Under the pieces are notes generated by a model. The model ran no database searches. It had not been told where the DNA came from and saw nothing but the letters and a program-made list of their open reading frames with translations. Positions 40,440-43,784 of a DNA stretch of 43,784 nucleotides are shown here, piece after piece. The stretch is taken from contig JAEDKW010000002.1 of NCBI GenBank assembly GCA_016295615.1, positions 1-43,784 of the forward strand. The letters are read 5' to 3'. The position numbers and the translations under genes were made by a program. Origin of the DNA: Oscillospiraceae bacterium (GTDB taxonomy: Bacteria; Bacillota; Clostridia; Oscillospirales; Oscillospiraceae). The first letter of the stretch is position 1. Each line of letters begins with the position of its first letter.

Positions 40440-41300
40440 CTAACGTGTCATGTCACGGTGATTTTCATATGCAGGATATCCGAGCTGATTCAAATAGGCA
40501 TTGACTGCGCGCGCAATACAAACGCTTCTATGGTGACCGCCGGTGCAGCCGACGGCGATGACAAGCATCGTTTTCCCCTCCTCGCTGTACAGCGGCAGGA
40601 GGAACGCAAGCATGCTCTCAAGCTTTTCCACAAACGCTTTCGTCTGCGGAAAGGAGAATACGTAGTCATAGACCTCCTGGTCCATGCCGGTCTTATGCTT
40701 CAGCTCCGGCACGTAAAAGGGATTGGGCAGAAAACGGACGTCAAAAACGAGATCCGCCTCCAGCGGTATGCCGTATTTGTAGCCGAACGAGACCACATTC
40801 ACACTGAGTTTCCCCCGCATGGCCTTGTCGCCGAACAGGCTGTAAAGCTCGCTTCTGAGCTTGGCGGCGGGCATCTGCGTAGTGTCGAGGACAAAATCCG
40901 CACGTTCCCTGAGCGGGCGCAGCAGCGTCTCCTCGCGGCGCATCGCTTCCTCGAGCGTCTCTCCGTCCTCCATCAGCGGATGGCGGCGGCGCGTTTCCTT
41001 ATAGCGCTTGATGATCGTTTCCGCGTCGGCGGACAGAAACAGCAATCGGCAGATGTTGCCGCTTTTTCGCAGGTCCTCCATCGCGGCAAGCAGCGGTGCA
41101 AAGCCGTGACTTCCCGAGCGGATGTCGCTGACGAAGGCAACGCGGTCGTAGCGACCGTCGCTCTGCGCGCAGAACTCGGCAAATTTCAGGATAATGTCGG
41201 CGGGCATGTTGTCCACCGTATAATATCCCATATCCTCCAAATAGGTCGCGGCGCTGGATTTCCCTGCGCCGGAAAGTCCGGAAATAATGAGAATTTCCAT
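40440..41300 (-). CDS. rapZ: RNase adapter / nucleotide-binding protein RapZ
   Basis: The 286-aa protein has Walker A SGLSGAGKSSA (about 7-17), the conserved VSDIRSG segment, FLSADAETIIKRYKETRRRHPL and a C-terminal IAVGCTGGHHRSVCIA phosphate-binding-type motif. In Firmicutes it is YvjA/YvcJ-like, a GTP/ATP-binding protein affecting competence or amino-sugar control; the exact role here is inferred. ATG at 41300, 76 nt after murB. Confidence 0.94.
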   Translation of the reverse strand: MEILIISGLSGAGKSSAATYLEDMGYYTVDNMPADIILKFAEFCAQSDGRYDRVAFVSDIRSGSHGFAPLLAAMEDLRKSGNICRLLFLSADAETIIKRYKETRRRHPLMEDGETLEEAMRREETLLRPLRERADFVLDTTQMPAAKLRSELYSLFGDKAMRGKLSVNVVSFGYKYGIPLEADLVFDVRFLPNPFYVPELKHKTGMDQEVYDYVFSFPQTKAFVEKLESMLAFLLPLYSEEGKTMLVIAVGCTGGHHRSVCIARAVNAYLNQLGYPAYENHRDMTR

Positions 41301-41376
41301 TGGCTTTTCCTCCCTGCCATGCCCTCCCCCGCCGGGAAAGCTCCGTGTTTTTTCATACGAGTACGAACTGACTTTC

Positions 41377-42297
41377 TTAACGGACGATCTTTACCTCAGG
41401 CTCAAGCATGACGCCGCGCGCATCGTAAACGGTCTTTTGCACCTTTTCAATGAGCGCGAGCACGTCCGCGCAGGTCGCACCGCCGGTATTGACGATAAAT
41501 CCTGCGTGCTTGGTCGAAACCTCCGCACCGCCGACGCGGCAGCCTTTTAAGCCGCAGCCCTCGATCAGGGGACCTGCATAATGACCCACCGGACGCTTGA
41601 AGGTGCTGCCTGCACTGGGAAATTCGAGCGGCTGGGACGCCTTGCGTTTTGCCATCAGCTCGCGCATCCTCGCCCCGATCGTCTCACTGTCGCCCCTCTC
41701 AAGGCGGAAGGTCGCGGAAAGCACCACATACTCCGGATGCTCGCTCAAAAGGCTCCGGCGGTAGGAAAACTGCATCTCCTCGCCCTTGAGCGTGCGAATA
41801 CCCGCCTGCGGATCCAGCAGCGTGACGGAAGCGACCACGTCTTTGATCTCGCCGCCGTAGGCGCCTGCGTTCATGCACACCGCGCCGCCCAGCGTGCCGG
41901 GGATCCCGTGGGCAAATTCAAGACCGCTCAGCCCTTTTTTCCGCGCATATTCCGCGATCCGTGCAAGCGATGCCCCGCACTGCGCCGTGATTTCATTTGC
42001 CTGTCCGCCGTCGGCAATGCGCGTCATCCCGTCGCTCACATCAATGACCAGACGATCGAGCCCCTCGTCTGGCACGAGGAGATTCGTACCGTTGCCGATC
42101 ACCAGCGCCCGCGCACCGCACGAGAGCGCAAAGTTCATCAGCAAAACGAGCTGTTCGGCATTTTCCGGAAACGCCATGCGCTTTGCCGCGCCCCCGACGC
42201 GAAACGAAATATGCTTCGCCATCGGCTCGTCTTCGACATATTTGAGATCGGGCAAATAGTCCGCTATCTTACGGTCAAGCGTCTCAAACCACGCCAT
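41377..42297 (-). CDS. murB: UDP-N-acetylenolpyruvoylglucosamine reductase MurB
   Basis: MurB reduces the enolpyruvyl-UDP-GlcNAc to UDP-MurNAc using FAD and NADPH. The 306-aa type II-like protein has HISFRVGGAAK near the start, VIGNGTNLLVPDEG, GLSGLEFAHGIPGTLGGAVCM (as GLEFAHGIPGTLGGAV), NAGAYGGEI, the catalytic Ser region FPSAGSTFKRPVG and GCGLKGCRVGGAEVSTKHAGF (as GLKGCRVGGAEV). Start ATG, 26 nt downstream of hprK. Confidence 0.95.
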   Translation of the reverse strand: MAWFETLDRKIADYLPDLKYVEDEPMAKHISFRVGGAAKRMAFPENAEQLVLLMNFALSCGARALVIGNGTNLLVPDEGLDRLVIDVSDGMTRIADGGQANEITAQCGASLARIAEYARKKGLSGLEFAHGIPGTLGGAVCMNAGAYGGEIKDVVASVTLLDPQAGIRTLKGEEMQFSYRRSLLSEHPEYVVLSATFRLERGDSETIGARMRELMAKRKASQPLEFPSAGSTFKRPVGHYAGPLIEGCGLKGCRVGGAEVSTKHAGFIVNTGGATCADVLALIEKVQKTVYDARGVMLEPEVKIVR

Positions 42298-42323
42298 AGT
42301 GATAACTCCTTATTCTTCCTGAT

Positions 42324-43265
42324 TTAATCCTGCGGGGTATGGCAGTCCACATAGCTGTCGATCTGATTGACGAAATCATGCGCGGAATTGCAGCCGTGTT
42401 TCTTTTGACGGTTGTTCATCACCGCAAGCTCCACAATGCCGGCAAGGTTGCGTCCCGCGCTGACCGGGATCACCGACATCGGCACGCGGACGTCCATGAT
42501 GCTCGTAAAGCGCTCATCCAGACCAAGGCGGTCATAGTACTTGTCGTCCGCCCATTTTTCAAACTGAATGACAAGGTCGATCTGCGTGGAATCCTGCACC
42601 GCGCCCATACCGAAGAGCTTCTGCACGTCGATCACGCCGACGCCGCGCACCTCCAGATAATTCCGGATCAGCTCCGGCGCGGTGCCGAACAGCGTACCGC
42701 CGATGCGCTTGATCTCCACCGCGTCGTCCGCGACGAGACGGTGACCGCGCTTGATCAGCTCGATTGCCGTCTCGCTCTTGCCGATCCCGCTGTCGCCGAG
42801 GATCAGCACGCCCTCGCCGTAAACATCCATCAGCACGCCGTGGCGCGTGATGACCGGCGCAAGCTCGTGGTTGAGATAGTCAATGGTCATTGAGGTAAAT
42901 TCCACCGAGGTATGCCCCGTACGCAGGAGCGTACGCCCATACTTTTTCGCCATCTCAAGACATTCGGGAAATACATCCAGATTGCGGGAGATCACCAGCG
43001 CCGGTATCTCATGGCGAAAGATGTCCTCAAAGCACTTGCGCCGTTCCCCGGAGGAAAAGCTCTTCAAAAAGGTCGTCTCCGACTTACCGATGATCTGCAG
43101 GCGGCGGGGATCGAAATAGTCAAAAAAACCGATAAACTGCAGACCCGGACGGTTCACATCCGTGATCGTCAAGGTCTCGGTTTCATAGTCTTTGCCCTCA
43201 AAGATGACCTCCATTTGAAATTTATCAACAATATCCTTCACTTTGACAGACCGGTCTGTATTCAT
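42324..43265 (-). CDS. hprK: HPr kinase/phosphorylase
   Basis: HprK phosphorylates Ser46 of HPr and so controls carbon catabolite repression. The 313-aa protein has the Walker A LGDSGIGKSETAIELIK (about 150-166), the catalytic His/Asp region and signature LEVRGVGVIDVQKLFGMGAV (about 203-222). First gene of hprK-murB-rapZ-whiA-(C_GCAxxG)-dnaE. The ATG has ACGGAGG 6 nt upstream. Confidence 0.96.
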   Translation of the reverse strand: MNTDRSVKVKDIVDKFQMEVIFEGKDYETETLTITDVNRPGLQFIGFFDYFDPRRLQIIGKSETTFLKSFSSGERRKCFEDIFRHEIPALVISRNLDVFPECLEMAKKYGRTLLRTGHTSVEFTSMTIDYLNHELAPVITRHGVLMDVYGEGVLILGDSGIGKSETAIELIKRGHRLVADDAVEIKRIGGTLFGTAPELIRNYLEVRGVGVIDVQKLFGMGAVQDSTQIDLVIQFEKWADDKYYDRLGLDERFTSIMDVRVPMSVIPVSAGRNLAGIVELAVMNNRQKKHGCNSAHDFVNQIDSYVDCHTPQD

Positions 43266-43301
43266 GCGGTACCTCCGTTTTTTGGATAGTTACTCATTGT
43301 T

Positions 43302-43330
43302 ATTATAGTTTGCTTTTCCTTTTTTTACAA
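43302..43330 (-). promoter_or_regulatory. Promoter of hprK operon
   Basis: Minus strand TTGTAA (43325-43330), 17-nt spacer, perfect TATAAT (43302-43307), about 37 nt upstream of the hprK ATG. Confidence 0.7.
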
Positions 43331-43410
43331 GCATGACCGGTCTTAATTTTCCGTGCTTTTTCCCTTTTCAGCCAAAAAATAAATTTTTTGCGCTTTTTTG
43401 AAATTTTCAC

Positions 43411-43439
43411 TTGCAATTTGCCTTTCTATCTGTTATAGT
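43411..43439 (+). promoter_or_regulatory. Promoter of rpmB
   Basis: TTGCAA (43411-43416), 17-nt spacer, TATAGT (43434-43439), about 57 nt upstream of rpmB. Confidence 0.7.
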
Positions 43440-43496
43440 ATCAACTGCTTGTGAATGTGCAAGTCTGATTTTAACTACAGCAAGGAGGTGCAACGG

Positions 43497-43685
43497 ATGG
43501 CAAAGTGCGAGTTTTGTGACAAGGGTGTGACTTTCGGTATCAGAGTTTCCCACTCTCACCGTCGTTCCAATCGTCCCTGGAAGCCCAATGTCAAGCGCGT
43601 TAAGGCGATCGTAAACGGTACGCCCCGCCATGTTTATGTTTGTACCCGCTGTCTGCGTTCCGGTAAGGTTACCCGCGCGATTTGA
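43497..43685 (+). CDS. rpmB: 50S ribosomal protein L28 (zinc-ribbon form)
   Basis: The 62-aa protein starts MAKCEFCDKGVTFGIRVSHS and has the L28 basic core (NVKRVKAIVNGTPRHV) and a second CxxC (CTRCLRSGK). With CEFC it forms the four-cysteine zinc ribbon of the C-plus type L28. ATG 43497 has a textbook AAGGAGGTG 6 nt upstream; the frame extends upstream to an ATG at 43455 without a site. Monocistronic, divergent from hprK. Confidence 0.96.
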   Translation: MAKCEFCDKGVTFGIRVSHSHRRSNRPWKPNVKRVKAIVNGTPRHVYVCTRCLRSGKVTRAI

Positions 43686-43700
43686 GACAAGCATGAAATC

Positions 43701-43736
43701 GAAGCTCTGCCTTTTGGCAGAGCTTCTTTTTTATTT
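43701..43736 (+). terminator. Terminator after rpmB
   Basis: GAAGCTCTGCC / GGCAGAGCTTC with a TTTT loop, followed by six T (43727-43732), 15 nt after the rpmB stop. The remaining 48 bases hold nothing I can identify. Confidence 0.92.
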
Positions 43737-43784
43737 CTGCATTTTGTAATGACGGCGCTTGCTGCCGGTGGCATCGAACACCGG

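Overview
The window reads as a chromosomal stretch of a spore-forming member of the Clostridia. It is GC-rich for that class and most like the Oscillospirales/Oscillospiraceae (inference from gene content and composition; no phylogeny was run). Support comes from an almost complete spoIIIA operon (AA to AH), spoIIM and sigH, a T-box leader on tyrS, a low-GC-type zinc-ribbon L28, and Bacillus/Clostridium synteny. Almost every gene is on the minus strand. Only the tail of a probable bioY, dapA, a DUF4364 gene and rpmB are on plus. I see no insertion sequence, prophage, CRISPR array, tRNA or rRNA.

Layout, left to right. 1-5.1 kb: end of a probable bioY, a shared terminator, a zinc-ribbon gene, sigH, and the operon ruvC-ruvA-(52-aa membrane protein)-ruvB-glmM. 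5.1-11.9 kb: xerD with spoIIM, then an operon running spoIID-like gene, queA, tgt, yajC and a TIGR04086 membrane protein. 11.9-16 kb: dapA facing metQ-metN-metI. The met operon is preceded by a Met-codon-rich leader ORF and an intrinsic terminator that look like a translational attenuator. 16-18.6 kb: tyrS under a tyrosine T-box, and an odd M28 peptidase relative. 18.6-29 kb: the isoprenoid/DNA-repair block asp23-nusB-xseA-xseB-ispA, then a large structured RNA, then oapA-dxs-tlyA-nadK-argR-recN. 29-33.8 kb: spoIIIAA-AH. 33.8-43.3 kb: a cysteine-rich conserved protein, DUF4364, then hprK-murB-rapZ-whiA-(C_GCAxxG protein)-dnaE. 43.5 kb: rpmB.

The most remarkable element is the roughly 650-nt gene-free stretch between ispA and a small polytopic membrane protein (24925-25570, minus). 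Its position, size, end-closing helix, own promoter and flanking genes match OLE RNA and its membrane partner OapA, a large bacterial non-coding RNA-protein complex at the membrane. The second is the candidate methionine attenuator upstream of metQ: promoter, a 37-codon ORF with seven ATG codons within 13 codons, an intrinsic terminator, and a possible competing helix.

The gene groups fit a coherent picture. hprK, murB, rapZ and glmM belong to carbon sensing and cell-wall precursor supply. ispA and dxs supply isoprenoids. recN, ruvABC, xseAB, dnaE and xerD maintain DNA. SigH, SpoIIM and SpoIIIA build the forespore/mother-cell engulfment machinery. Coordinates were indexed by hand from the numbered sequence. 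Promoters and hairpins were found by eye and no folding energy was calculated.
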